Assembly (NCBI RefSeq): GCF_003030305.1
Contig: NZ_CP023676.1
Location: 558,001 to 622,000, forward strand
Source of the DNA: Cutibacterium acnes
GTDB taxonomy: Bacteria; Actinomycetota; Actinomycetes; Propionibacteriales; Propionibacteriaceae
Length of the DNA stretch: 64,000 bases
Reading direction: 5' to 3'
Part shown: positions 1 through 10,234 of the stretch, piece after piece
Layout of the letters: each line of letters starts with the position of its first letter
Position numbering within the stretch: the stretch's first letter is position 1
The notes under the pieces: model-generated
What the model was told of the DNA's origin: nothing
Databases searched by the model: none
The model's input: the letters and a program-made list of their open reading frames with translations, nothing else
Made by a program: the position numbers and the translations under genes

Positions 1-688
1 ATTTGGTTACCGTCAACGACAGGTCCCATTCCTGATCATCGGTTGGAGCGTTGATGGCACGGATCTCCTCGGTGACGTGCCGGGACCACCAGCCCGTGGT
101 TTTCGGATGCTTTTCCCTGGCTGAGGGGACAGCTGTTTCGTGACGATGACGCACCATCGCGGTGATCATGAGTGCACAGGCCACTGAGAGAGTTCCCAAG
201 ATGATGGTCGTCGCTGTAAAGGAGAAAGGCACCCACCAGCTGTGCCAAGCCGGGACCGTCACCAAGGAGTAATAGATCATCGACTCGCACACCAACAGTC
301 CGATGCCAACGATAGCGGTGACAACCGCGAGAACCCGCTGAATAGCGAAAGCAGGTCGCTTAAACCAACTCAGCATGGCAAAGACAAAGCCAAGTAGGGC
401 GAAGCCGGAGCCAAACATGATTTCACGCGATAGCCAGGAAGTCTGCGGGTGACGCAAGACGTTGAGGGTATGAGCCGGGTAACCCATATGAAACATGGAG
501 ACGAAGAGGCCGAATACCATGGCCGGGCCGATGGCATAGAGCACTGGGCGACTGGTCCGTTCCACGACGCTGTTTTCGCGTCCCCTGATGGCTGCCCCCA
601 CGTGGGCGGTCCCAAGGACCAAAAAGGCACCAACGCACATCTGTGTGACGACGGTGAACAGGATCATCGGAACGTCGTGGGTGTTCAT
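1..688 (-). CDS. dmsC: DMSO reductase membrane anchor subunit DmsC (3' end outside window)
   Basis: This is the quinol-oxidising membrane anchor of a DMSO-reductase-type enzyme; it passes electrons to the DmsB iron-sulfur chain. The reading frame stays open from the ATG at 688 to the left edge (229 codons), so the C-terminus is missing. Five hydrophobic segments are visible at about residues 8-30, 48-69, 90-109, 119-141 and 150-178, whereas the family usually has eight. The ATG overlaps the dmsB stop codon by one base (TGATG), so translation is probably coupled. Position directly after dmsA and dmsB supports the assignment more than sequence motifs do. Confidence 0.85.
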   Translation of the reverse strand, partial: MNTHDVPMILFTVVTQMCVGAFLVLGTAHVGAAIRGRENSVVERTSRPVLYAIGPAMVFGLFVSMFHMGYPAHTLNVLRHPQTSWLSREIMFGSGFALLGFVFAMLSWFKRPAFAIQRVLAVVTAIVGIGLLVCESMIYYSLVTVPAWHSWWVPFSFTATTIILGTLSVACALMITAMVRHRHETAVPSAREKHPKTTGWWSRHVTEEIRAINAPTDDQEWDLSLTVTK

Positions 689-1329
689 CAGATCTCCTTG
701 GTATTAGCGATCTCGCCGGTGCCCTCGTCCCACCTCTGGGCGTCACGATGCGCAGTGATCACTAGGTGCGGTTTGGTTACCGAAGGATCAGGCAGTGGAG
801 CGATGGCGTCCTCATTGCCGTATGTGCTGCGCAGCTCATCGATAGGTCCCCAATCCAGAGCTCGCGACGGGCAAGCGGCTACACAGGCTGGCTCTTTACC
901 CTTACTGCGATAGTCGTAGCACAGATCGCATTTGCTCATTCGGCCAGTGTCCTTGCGGTACTGCGGTGCGCTATACGGGCACGCCCACTCACAGTATCGA
1001 CATCCCACGCACTTGTCTTGGTCGACGTAGACGGTGCCGTCATCGCGGCGGGACATTGCCGTGGTAGGGCAGACTTTCATGCAGATCGGGTCCTCGCAGT
1101 GGTTGCATGAGACTGACGTGTAGTAGGTGAAGACTGAGGGGTTGAAAGTGTCCCCCGAGATCTGCCAAGTTCCTCCGCTGTACTCGACGACTCGGCGCCA
1201 CCGCACCCCCGTGGGCAGGTCGTGTTTGTCGATGCAGGCGATTTGGCAGGCTTTGCACCCGGTGCACAGTGTCTGGTCAAAGAAGAAGCCGTACTTGGCT
1301 CCTTTTGCCGTATAGTTCTTCTCTCCCAT
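688..1329 (-). CDS. dmsB: DMSO reductase iron-sulfur subunit DmsB
   Basis: A 213-residue ferredoxin-like electron-transfer subunit linking the DmsC anchor to the molybdenum subunit. Four cysteine clusters for [4Fe-4S] centres can be read: CTGCKACQIAC near residue 21, CNHCEDPICMKVCP near 75, CVGCRYCEWACP near 107, and a fourth split cluster (CDLC, then CVAACP) near 133-155. Length and cluster order match the DmsB/PhsB/NrfC group. It lies between dmsA (166-base gap) and dmsC (one-base overlap). The substrate of the complex (DMSO, TMAO or another S/N-oxide) cannot be told from this subunit. Confidence 0.93.
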   Translation of the reverse strand: MGEKNYTAKGAKYGFFFDQTLCTGCKACQIACIDKHDLPTGVRWRRVVEYSGGTWQISGDTFNPSVFTYYTSVSCNHCEDPICMKVCPTTAMSRRDDGTVYVDQDKCVGCRYCEWACPYSAPQYRKDTGRMSKCDLCYDYRSKGKEPACVAACPSRALDWGPIDELRSTYGNEDAIAPLPDPSVTKPHLVITAHRDAQRWDEGTGEIANTKEI

Positions 1330-1495
1330 CCTCTGACTCCTTAGATTTTCCGGATGTTCATCAGGTCGGTGTAAACCCGATTTGCGATTTTGCCTATGGT
1401 TGCCGATGCTAGTTCGTCATATGCTGATGTATTCTTCTGCCTCAATGTTGGCGCGTTTATGCGCGGTTGACTGGTTTCCCGTGGGGGCGGGGTAT

Positions 1496-4057
1496 TCATG
1501 CTTTCTCCACATTGGCGATCGTTGTGTGCACCGCATTACCCTTCGCTAGCGGCGAGGGGTGCAGCGAGGTGAGAGTATTCATGGCTCCATTGATGTCGAC
1601 CGGTTGCTTGGGATTGGCCTTGCTTGGCGGGGCGACCTTTGTGTTGCTCAAGGGGCGGTACCAAGCGCCCTGCGGCACTGAGAGAACGCCGGGTGCAATA
1701 CGATCGGTGACACGGGCCGGTAGCCGGATGGTACCGCGATCGTTGTAAACAAAGACTTGATCGCCATTGGTGATACCTTTAGCTCGGGCATCTCGAGTGT
1801 TGATCCAGACAGTCTGGGGATGAGCGTCCAGTAGCCAGTCAACATTGCCATAGCTGGAGTGGGTTCGTCCTTTGAAATGGTGTCCTATCACCTGGAACGG
1901 ATATTTCTTGGAGGCTTTGGCCTCCTCGGGGCCTTCCCAGGTGACGACGTATTCCGGCAGTGCAGTGAGTTTGTCACCAGCCAGCTTCTTGCGGAAGGTG
2001 CCGAACGTCCACGCTTCGGACATCGCAGCTAGCCGCTCAGAATAAATCTCGATCTTGCCTGAGGGGGTCTCTAGTGGATTGGCAACCGGGTCTTTACGGA
2101 ATTCATCAAGTTCTACATAGGGGCCCATGTCTTTGCGGAAGATACCTATTTTCTTCCACTCGCGGTAGGTGGGCAGGCCGGGGTCTTTCTTTCGAGTCTC
2201 TTCGATCGTGCGTTCCAGCCATTGGCTACGGGTCAATCCGCCGGTAAATTCCTTCTCGGTGCCTAGGCGCTTGGCTAGTCCGGCGCAGATGTCGAAGATG
2301 TTGCGGCACTCGTACAAAGGCTTGATTGCCTGAGATGAAACGATTCCATAGGCCATCGGCCCCCCGTTCTCGCCTGGATGGATGTCTTCTTCCTCGGCGG
2401 TGGAGGTGCCAGGCAGGACGTAGTCGGCGTAGCGGGCCGAGGTCGTGTACTGGATGTCACAAACGACGATGAGCTCGCATTTGGAATCGTCACGCAGGAT
2501 CTCCACTGAGCGGTTGTTGTTGCCGGTCTGTCCCACTAGCGAGTTGCCCGCGTACTGCCACACCATCTTGATGGGGGCGCTGAGCTTGACATTCGTCGGC
2601 TTGCCGTGCTCGTCGATGGGAACCTTGTTGGCACGTACTCCGGGGGCTGGCTTTTCACACACCCCAGAGTTGAAGGTGTCCATCTGCTCACCATGGTCGA
2701 TGGCGTCCAGCCAAGAGAACACTGGGATGATCTTGTTGGATTTGGTATTGGTGATCTCAGTGTTGAAGGGCAAGGTGAACTGGAAGGCTTGGGCGCCTTC
2801 GCGAGCACCGGTTCCGCCGCCGGGGATGCCAATGTTGCCGGTGACGGCTGCGAGCAGGAAGATCGCCCGAGCACTATTTTCTCCGTTGGCATGACGTTGG
2901 GGCCCCCAGCCTTGGGTGATGGCGCAGGGATTGGCTGCTGCGATCTCACGTGCTAAGCGGCGGATCCGCTCTGCCGGGACTCCGGTGATGTGGGAGGCCC
3001 ATTGGGCGTTCTTGATGGTATGGTCGGGTCCCTTCCCCTCCAGATAGGCTCGGTAAGATGAACCGGCTGATGTTCCTTCGGGTAGATGTTTGTCATCGAA
3101 ACCGACGCAGTAGCGATCAAGGAAAGCTTGGTTGTGCAGGTCCTCGGTGATCATGGTATGGATGAGACCTGCGACCAAGGCGGCATCGGTGCCGGGCCGA
3201 ATCGGAATCCATTCGTCAGCCATAGTAATGGCCGTTTCAGAGTAGCGCGGGTCGATGACTATCGTGCGTACACCCGAGGCCTTGCGTGTCTGCTGGGAAA
3301 CGAACACTTGGCCGCCGCCTGACATGCGTGTTTCCGCAGGGTTGTTGCCAAACATGACCTGAAGTTTGGAGTTTTTCACGTCATCAAATGAGTTGCTTCC
3401 GACCCATGATCCGTAGAAATACGGGTAGGCCTGAGTTATCTCGGTGGTCGAGTAGTCACTGTAATGGTCGAGGTAACCTCCCCACGTGTTCATGAGCCGG
3501 GCGAAGGCGCTCTGATCCGGCGGCCATGACTTGGCCATCACTGAGCCTAAAGTGCCAGTGCCGTAGTTAATGTAAAAGGCTTCGTTGCCGTACCTGGCTT
3601 TGATCTTTTTCATTTTTTCGGCGATCTCGTCGAGGGCTTGATCCCAACTGATCGTTACCCATTGTTCATCTCCCCGCTTGGTGCCGGGCTTGCGTTTCAT
3701 TGGCTTCTTTAATCGGTCGGGATTGTAAATGCGGTGGCGAATCGAACGTCCTCGCACGCAGGCACGTACTTGTTGGGAGCCCACTTTGTTGTTTGCGGTA
3801 TCGTCGGGTAGCACGCGTACGATGGTGCCGTCCTTGACTTCCAGGCGCAGCGGACAGCGTGAGCCGCAATTGACGGTGCAAGCAGACCACACGAAGGTCG
3901 AAGCGTCGTTGGTTGGCTTGTTGGCTAGTGCATCTTTCGTCTCGTGTAATACTGGGGCGAGGGCGGCAGTCCCGCCGACCACGGCGGACCATTTCATGAA
4001 TTCACGGCGACTTGCCTTGGTCTTTAGCCCAGGTATATTCGTCGAATAGGATTCCAC
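1496..4057 (-). CDS. dmsA: Tat-exported molybdopterin DMSO reductase catalytic subunit DmsA
   Basis: Catalytic molybdopterin-guanine-dinucleotide subunit of an anaerobic terminal reductase. A twin-arginine motif SRREFMK sits near residue 17, so the folded enzyme should be exported by Tat. A Cys-rich Fe-S motif (cysteines near residues 60, 64, 68 and 99) and a DYSTTEI segment like the Mo-serine region of DmsA follow. About 853 residues, normal for the family. I chose the GTG at 4057 because GGGAGG lies seven bases upstream; an in-frame ATG at 4087 would add ten residues but has no ribosome binding site. First gene of dmsABC. The physiological substrate is inferred from family only. Confidence 0.9.
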   Translation of the reverse strand: MESYSTNIPGLKTKASRREFMKWSAVVGGTAALAPVLHETKDALANKPTNDASTFVWSACTVNCGSRCPLRLEVKDGTIVRVLPDDTANNKVGSQQVRACVRGRSIRHRIYNPDRLKKPMKRKPGTKRGDEQWVTISWDQALDEIAEKMKKIKARYGNEAFYINYGTGTLGSVMAKSWPPDQSAFARLMNTWGGYLDHYSDYSTTEITQAYPYFYGSWVGSNSFDDVKNSKLQVMFGNNPAETRMSGGGQVFVSQQTRKASGVRTIVIDPRYSETAITMADEWIPIRPGTDAALVAGLIHTMITEDLHNQAFLDRYCVGFDDKHLPEGTSAGSSYRAYLEGKGPDHTIKNAQWASHITGVPAERIRRLAREIAAANPCAITQGWGPQRHANGENSARAIFLLAAVTGNIGIPGGGTGAREGAQAFQFTLPFNTEITNTKSNKIIPVFSWLDAIDHGEQMDTFNSGVCEKPAPGVRANKVPIDEHGKPTNVKLSAPIKMVWQYAGNSLVGQTGNNNRSVEILRDDSKCELIVVCDIQYTTSARYADYVLPGTSTAEEEDIHPGENGGPMAYGIVSSQAIKPLYECRNIFDICAGLAKRLGTEKEFTGGLTRSQWLERTIEETRKKDPGLPTYREWKKIGIFRKDMGPYVELDEFRKDPVANPLETPSGKIEIYSERLAAMSEAWTFGTFRKKLAGDKLTALPEYVVTWEGPEEAKASKKYPFQVIGHHFKGRTHSSYGNVDWLLDAHPQTVWINTRDARAKGITNGDQVFVYNDRGTIRLPARVTDRIAPGVLSVPQGAWYRPLSNTKVAPPSKANPKQPVDINGAMNTLTSLHPSPLAKGNAVHTTIANVEKA

Positions 4058-4075
4058 GTTGAGACCTCCCGACAT

Positions 4076-4106
4076 ACGATACGTCATTCACAACTTACCG
4101 TATCGT
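4076..4106. promoter_or_regulatory. Inverted repeat upstream of dmsA, candidate operator
   Basis: ACGATACG (4076-4083) and its exact complement CGTATCGT (4099-4106) are separated by 15 bases just upstream of the chosen dmsA GTG. Extending each arm by two bases keeps nine of ten positions matched. The repeat does not read as an FNR box (TTGAT-N4-ATCAA). It may bind a regulator of the dms operon or form a hairpin in the 5' leader; the sequence cannot distinguish these. Confidence 0.45.
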
Positions 4107-4406
4107 GTGAAAAGTCGTAGCGATTTTCAGCCTATGCTTATTGCAGCTTACGGGACACTGTGCACTGGCGCTGAGACCCCTCACCGACCGGTAGTCCTAA
4201 ACCCTGTAGAGGGTCCTCTCCCATGATGTGCATGCCAAGGTCGACGTGACGTGGGCGGTGTATTAATAGATCGTCGCTACTGACCGCTGCTCACGATGGC
4301 CAGCAGACAAACAGAATCCTGTACCAAGATCACCCTGCTCGCTAGCAGCATCCTGGCCATCTTGATGAAGCTGAAACGACCTCAATAGGCACGACAGCTA
4401 CTTCCT
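4107..4406. other. Gene-free stretch upstream of the dms operon
   Basis: No convincing reading frame on either strand. It should hold the dmsA promoter (minus strand), but I could not fix -10/-35 boxes with confidence. The right-hand part (about 4300-4406) may be highly degraded sequence belonging to the transposase remnant that follows. Confidence 0.4.
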
Positions 4407-4508
4407 AACGGCCCCACCGAGGTCACCAACAGACGCCTCAAACCTCTCCGAGGCGACGCCCTCGGATTCAAAAAATCAATCAGCTACATCACCCGAGAAT
4501 TCCTCCAC
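4407..4508 (+). pseudogene. C-terminal remnant of an ISL3-family transposase
   Basis: On the plus strand, 34 codons read without a stop and include NGPTEVTNRR, LRGDALGFK and SYITREFL. This matches the conserved C-terminal end of ISL3 (IS204/IS1001/IS1096/IS1165) transposases, where the usual text is NGPTEAINGRL, LRGxALGFRN, NYIxRSLL. No start codon, no upstream catalytic part and no terminal inverted repeats are visible, so this is the tail of a dead insertion sequence. It lies between dmsA and the end of thiF. Confidence 0.7.
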
Positions 4509-4510
4509 CT

Positions 4511-6497
<1,987 letters not shown>

Positions 6498-6503
6498 GGC
6501 TTT

Positions 6504-7751
6504 TTACCGGTTGCCGAATCGGAATGGATTGACGGCCGCTAGCAATGCCGGATTGTTGTCCTTTTCGGTGCCGCAGACGATATCTGCGCCAATCCTCGAG
6601 CCGATCGCAGCCAGGAGAATGCCGTGCCGGAAGTACCCCATTGAGACAGTGAGCCCATCGCCTACCCGTCCAACCATGGGTACGTCGTCGGGGGAACCGG
6701 GACGGGCCTTGGCAGTCATCTCGTAGATTTCGCAGTCGAGGATTCCGGGTACCAAACGGTGGGCGTCGCGCAGCAACTGGTGAACACCCTCCGCACGCAC
6801 TCCGACCATGTCGTCTTCTCGAGTTGTTGCGCCTAGGACGATGGTGCCGTCGGCGCGCGGGACGATGTAAACGGCATTTCCCTGAACGACGCCGCGGATG
6901 GTTCTTGTTACCAATGGCCGCAGGGCTTCGGGGACGCGGAGTCGCAACACCTCACCTCGTACCGGGCGCAGTAGATCAGTGAGGGCCTGCGGAATGCCGG
7001 TGATCGCACCGGTGTCCACCCCAGCGGCGAGTACGACGTGATCGGCACGGTAGCTTTTGCCGTTGGCACCACGCAGGCCGATCGCGCGATGATCCTCATT
7101 GAAGAGAACCTCACTGGCTCGGGTGGGTACGACTCGGTCGCCAAGGAATTCGAGAATGGCGCCGCACAGCCGTCGGGGATCAACTTGATGGTCGCCGGGG
7201 ATGTCGACGACCCCGACGCATCCTGGGCCCAGCGCGGGTTCCGCCGCCCGTGCCTGGGACACACTGATTCGGTTGACTGTCATGCCCATCCGGTGCTGCA
7301 GTTCGAGCAGTTCATTGAGGGTCTGGCGGTCGGCGGAATCTCCAGCGCAGACGAAGGTGGAGCTTTCCAGATACCCGATGTCGTGGCCAACGTCGTGGGC
7401 TATGGCGGCAGCGAAGTCGCGATAGATCCGGCCCGATTCCACCATGAGGGGGTAGAGGGTCGGCTGATCCCAGATGACCTCGGAGACCGGGGCGAGCATC
7501 CCGGCAGCAGCGAAACTGGCCCCGGAAACTGGGGCGTCATCCAAGACGGTGACCTCTATCCCGCGACGACGCAGTCGCCAGGCCGTCGTCAGACCGATAA
7601 TTCCGGCTCCGGCGATGACGACAGAGGAGGGACGACCACGCTCCGACGGTGGAATAGTCGAAGTCTCGGCGGCGTGATTGTGGCTCTTCGTATCGACGTG
7701 ACCCACGACAGTGGATCCAGCGAACTCTCGTCGTGTGGCAGCAGTGCCCAC
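6504..7751 (-). CDS. thiO: Glycine oxidase ThiO
   Basis: FAD-dependent oxidase that turns glycine into the imine used by ThiG. The dinucleotide motif VVIAGAGIIGLTTAWRL lies near residue 43, and FAAAGMLAP and GYFRHGILLA match ThiO. Upstream in-frame ATG codons at 7784 and 7775 lie inside the TPP riboswitch and code for riboswitch sequence, so I start at GTG 7751, seven bases after GGAGG. That gives about 415 residues, near family length. First gene of the thiamine thiazole operon and therefore directly controlled by the riboswitch. Confidence 0.9.
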   Translation of the reverse strand: MGTAATRREFAGSTVVGHVDTKSHNHAAETSTIPPSERGRPSSVVIAGAGIIGLTTAWRLRRRGIEVTVLDDAPVSGASFAAAGMLAPVSEVIWDQPTLYPLMVESGRIYRDFAAAIAHDVGHDIGYLESSTFVCAGDSADRQTLNELLELQHRMGMTVNRISVSQARAAEPALGPGCVGVVDIPGDHQVDPRRLCGAILEFLGDRVVPTRASEVLFNEDHRAIGLRGANGKSYRADHVVLAAGVDTGAITGIPQALTDLLRPVRGEVLRLRVPEALRPLVTRTIRGVVQGNAVYIVPRADGTIVLGATTREDDMVGVRAEGVHQLLRDAHRLVPGILDCEIYEMTAKARPGSPDDVPMVGRVGDGLTVSMGYFRHGILLAAIGSRIGADIVCGTEKDNNPALLAAVNPFRFGNR

Positions 7752-7758
7752 AGCATGT

Positions 7759-7858
7759 CCTCCCTCCGGCGGCATGACCCGCATCAGGTGAAAGCGGTCG
7801 GCGAATATGCCCTCTCAGCCGCATCCTGTTCTGTGCGGCTCCCGCGGAAACCTTTCCC
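7759..7858 (-). promoter_or_regulatory. TPP (THI-box) riboswitch upstream of thiO
   Basis: Read on the minus strand, the leader holds the THI-box landmarks in order: GCGGGAGCCGCA, then GCGGCTGAGAGGG, then ACCGCTTTCACCTGATGCGGG, then TCATGCCGCCGGAGGGAGG (the third split here only for description). The CTGAGA and CACCTGAT blocks are the pyrimidine and pyrophosphate sensor parts. The 3' end of the aptamer (GGAGGGAGG, 7759-7767) is the ribosome binding site of thiO, so thiamine pyrophosphate binding should hide it and repress translation. Boundaries are approximate. Confidence 0.9.
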
Positions 7859-8045
7859 ATCATAGGTCGTTGTCGTAGAGGCTGGGCTGGTGACTCCGAC
7901 ATCCAGCCCTGCGGCCTGTGTTTTGCCGAACCCGGTGAAGAAAACGCGACATTTCCTGATGGCTGGGTGGTCTTAGCGTATTCCGTGTCAGGGTATGCCA
8001 TTCTTCCGAGAACAGGACGATACCGTGAACCGGTACCGGAGCGTG

Positions 8046-8633
8046 TTATAACCAATTGTTTTTGCGGAATATGACGTAGAGAATCCCGCTGCTGGCCACC
8101 ATAGAAAGTATGCAGTAGAGGTAGCCGAACCTTCAGTGTAGCTCTGGCATGTTGTCGAAGTTCATGCTATAAATCGACCCTATGAGGGTGGGGACGACGC
8201 AATTGCGCTGCTTAATGACTTCGGCCTCAACAAAGGCGACGTCCTCGATCGAATCGATGTAGAACGGCGGATGTAGCACCAGGAACAGGGCCTCGCCATG
8301 GCGCTCCAGCTTGGGTCGTTGATGGCCTTCGGCGAGGTCTTCAGCCAGCAGCGGGTCGAGGTTCATCGGATCAACTAACCGCTTGATCTGGGTGCGGTTG
8401 GGGCTCTGTTCGACGATGATTCCTAGACGTTCCGGATGGCCGTCCAATCATGTTAAAGTGGTTTCGATGTCAGGTCGATGTTCCGGATTAGCTGGGACCC
8501 CCTGCTCGAACCACTTAATGTCGATAAGGCCTGGTCTGGTGTCGGCGATCGGTCCGGTCGCTACTGGTGAAGTTCCGCCATGGGTTCTCGCGCTCGTTGA
8601 CGCGGTGTTTTTGGGCTGGAATGTTCCTGACAT
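8046..8633 (-). pseudogene. corA: Decayed CorA-family magnesium transporter
   Basis: Fragments of a CorA Mg2+ transporter lie in one frame but are interrupted. From 8633 the frame reads to a TGA at 8448; then LDGHPERLG, PLLAEDLAEGHQRPKLE and ALFLVLHPPFYIDS follow (the cytoplasmic domain). Directly after VIKQRN comes PTLIGSIYSMNFDNMPELH, the conserved pore-helix GMN motif mutated to SMN. Another TGA replaces the tryptophan after MPELH, and translation beyond it (RFGYLYCILSMVASSG, then KNNWL) is the last CorA helix and tail. Roughly 180 residues of the middle appear deleted in frame. Two nonsense codons plus the deletion make a functional product very unlikely. Confidence 0.85.
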
Positions 8634-8706
8634 TGATCGCCTCCTCCGAACACTTGCGCGGCAAGCCTACTGCGTATGGCATCGGTCGCCCCCGTCGTGA
8701 TCGCGA

Positions 8707-10152
8707 TTACTGGGGGGTGTCGTCATCGACATACATTCCTGGGGCGTCAAGAATGATGTTGGTGCCACCCGCCGCGTCAGATAGTTCATGTGGGGCTAGC
8801 CACCTAGCTAGATGATAGACACCGACGGTGACGATGGTGCCTAGAGCGATGCCACCCAAAGTGAAGGACTTGCTGAATTTCAGTGACACATCGCCGACAC
8901 CGATGATGATCCCAGCGGCCACCGGGACGAGGTTCACCGGGTTGCCGAAATCGACTTCATTCTCCTTCCAAATCTTCGCCCCGAGCAGACCGATCATCCC
9001 GTAGAGGACCACGGTGATGCCACCCAGGACTCCGCCGGGGGTCGCCGAGATAACGGCGCCAAACTTAGGGGAGAAACCGAACAGGATCGCCACGACTGCG
9101 GCTACCACATAGGCAGCCGTCGAGTACACCCTCGTGGCGGCCATGACGCCGATGTTCTCCGAGTAGGTGGTCGTCGGGCCGGCACCCAGGAAGGTCGCCA
9201 GCATTGAGGTCGCACCATCGGCAGCCACCGCCCGTCCGACCTGGTGGTCAAGGTTCTTACCGGTCATTTCAGCGACCGCTTTGACGTGGCCGGTGTTCTC
9301 AGCGATGAGGGCGATAACCACCGGCAAAGCTAGCAAGATGAAGGCCAAGTGGAAGGCCGGCAGGTGAAATCCGACGACATTGGTTGATGCGTAGTGGGAT
9401 CCGTTGTGAACCTGGGGCAGGTATTGCCAGTTGTTTAGGTTCGTCGCCGGAGGTAGGCCGATCCACGCGGAGTTGTGTACCGCCGACCAGTCCACTCGCG
9501 GGGCGGTGCTGCCATCGGAGTGGTGCAGCGGGCCAAATACGAGATCTTCGGTCCACGACAGCAGATAGCCGATAACCAGAGCCAGGAAGATAGCGATCCG
9601 GGACACGAAGCCACGCGGTCCTACCGACAACGCAATGACGAGCAACATGACGATGAGCGCCGTCCACTGATCGGTAGGCCAGTACGTTTTGGCGACGACC
9701 GGGGCGAGGTTGAACCCGATGAGCATAACGACCGCGCCGGTCACCGTCGGTGGCAAAACCTTATGGACTACCCGAGATCCGGCGGCCTGGATGATGATGC
9801 CGCAAATAAGTAGGGTCAGGCCGACACACAGTAGGGCGCCTGAGACGTCATTGGGTTTACCGCCCGAGGCGTAGATCGCGGTCGCTACTCCAGGAAACGC
9901 GGCCGACGAGCCGAGATAAGACGGCACTTCATGTTGAGTGACGAAGATAAACACCAGGGTTGCCACACCCGACATCATGACCGCTAACTGCGGGTTGAGA
10001 CCCATGAGAACGGGGAAGACGAAAGTCGCCCCAAACATGGCTACCACGTGCTGGGCTCCTAGCCCAATGGTGCGGCCCCACCCGAGTCTCTCGTCGGGAG
10101 CCACCACCTCACCCGGTTCTAGTACACCGCGATTGTGCAGTTTCCAAATCAT
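8707..10152 (-). CDS. uraA: Uracil/xanthine permease (NCS2 family)
   Basis: Nucleobase:proton symporter of the NCS2 family, 481 residues with about 12-14 hydrophobic segments. Landmarks are QHVVAMFGATFVFPVLMG near residue 33, SSAAFPGVATAIYASGG near 82, ALIAENTGHVKAVAEMTGKNL near 285 (the conserved acidic transport residue lies here) and GAGPTTTYSENIGVMAATRV near 327. The start ATG has AAGGA eight bases upstream. The 82-base gap to the upstream mannosyltransferase gene holds a GC hairpin, so it is probably transcribed on its own. Uracil is the likely substrate, but xanthine or another base is not excluded. Confidence 0.9.
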   Translation of the reverse strand: MIWKLHNRGVLEPGEVVAPDERLGWGRTIGLGAQHVVAMFGATFVFPVLMGLNPQLAVMMSGVATLVFIFVTQHEVPSYLGSSAAFPGVATAIYASGGKPNDVSGALLCVGLTLLICGIIIQAAGSRVVHKVLPPTVTGAVVMLIGFNLAPVVAKTYWPTDQWTALIVMLLVIALSVGPRGFVSRIAIFLALVIGYLLSWTEDLVFGPLHHSDGSTAPRVDWSAVHNSAWIGLPPATNLNNWQYLPQVHNGSHYASTNVVGFHLPAFHLAFILLALPVVIALIAENTGHVKAVAEMTGKNLDHQVGRAVAADGATSMLATFLGAGPTTTYSENIGVMAATRVYSTAAYVVAAVVAILFGFSPKFGAVISATPGGVLGGITVVLYGMIGLLGAKIWKENEVDFGNPVNLVPVAAGIIIGVGDVSLKFSKSFTLGGIALGTIVTVGVYHLARWLAPHELSDAAGGTNIILDAPGMYVDDDTPQ

Positions 10153-10201
10153 GCGTGTCCTTCCGGGGTTGGCTCCCTTCCGGAGTCTCAGCGTATCGGT
10201 C

Positions 10202-10219
10202 GGGCGGGCACGTCCGCCC
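10202..10219 (-). terminator. GC hairpin after the mannosyltransferase gene
   Basis: GGGCGG and CCGCCC pair around a six-base loop, 16 bases beyond the stop of the minus-strand mannosyltransferase gene. No T-run follows, so it is a weak terminator candidate. Confidence 0.35.
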
Positions 10220-10234
10220 AGGCCCCGACGGAGC

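Noticed and set aside
7537-8055. 172-codon minus-strand frame running through the TPP riboswitch
   Set aside because: It overlaps thiO in another frame and includes the riboswitch; no protein features are seen.
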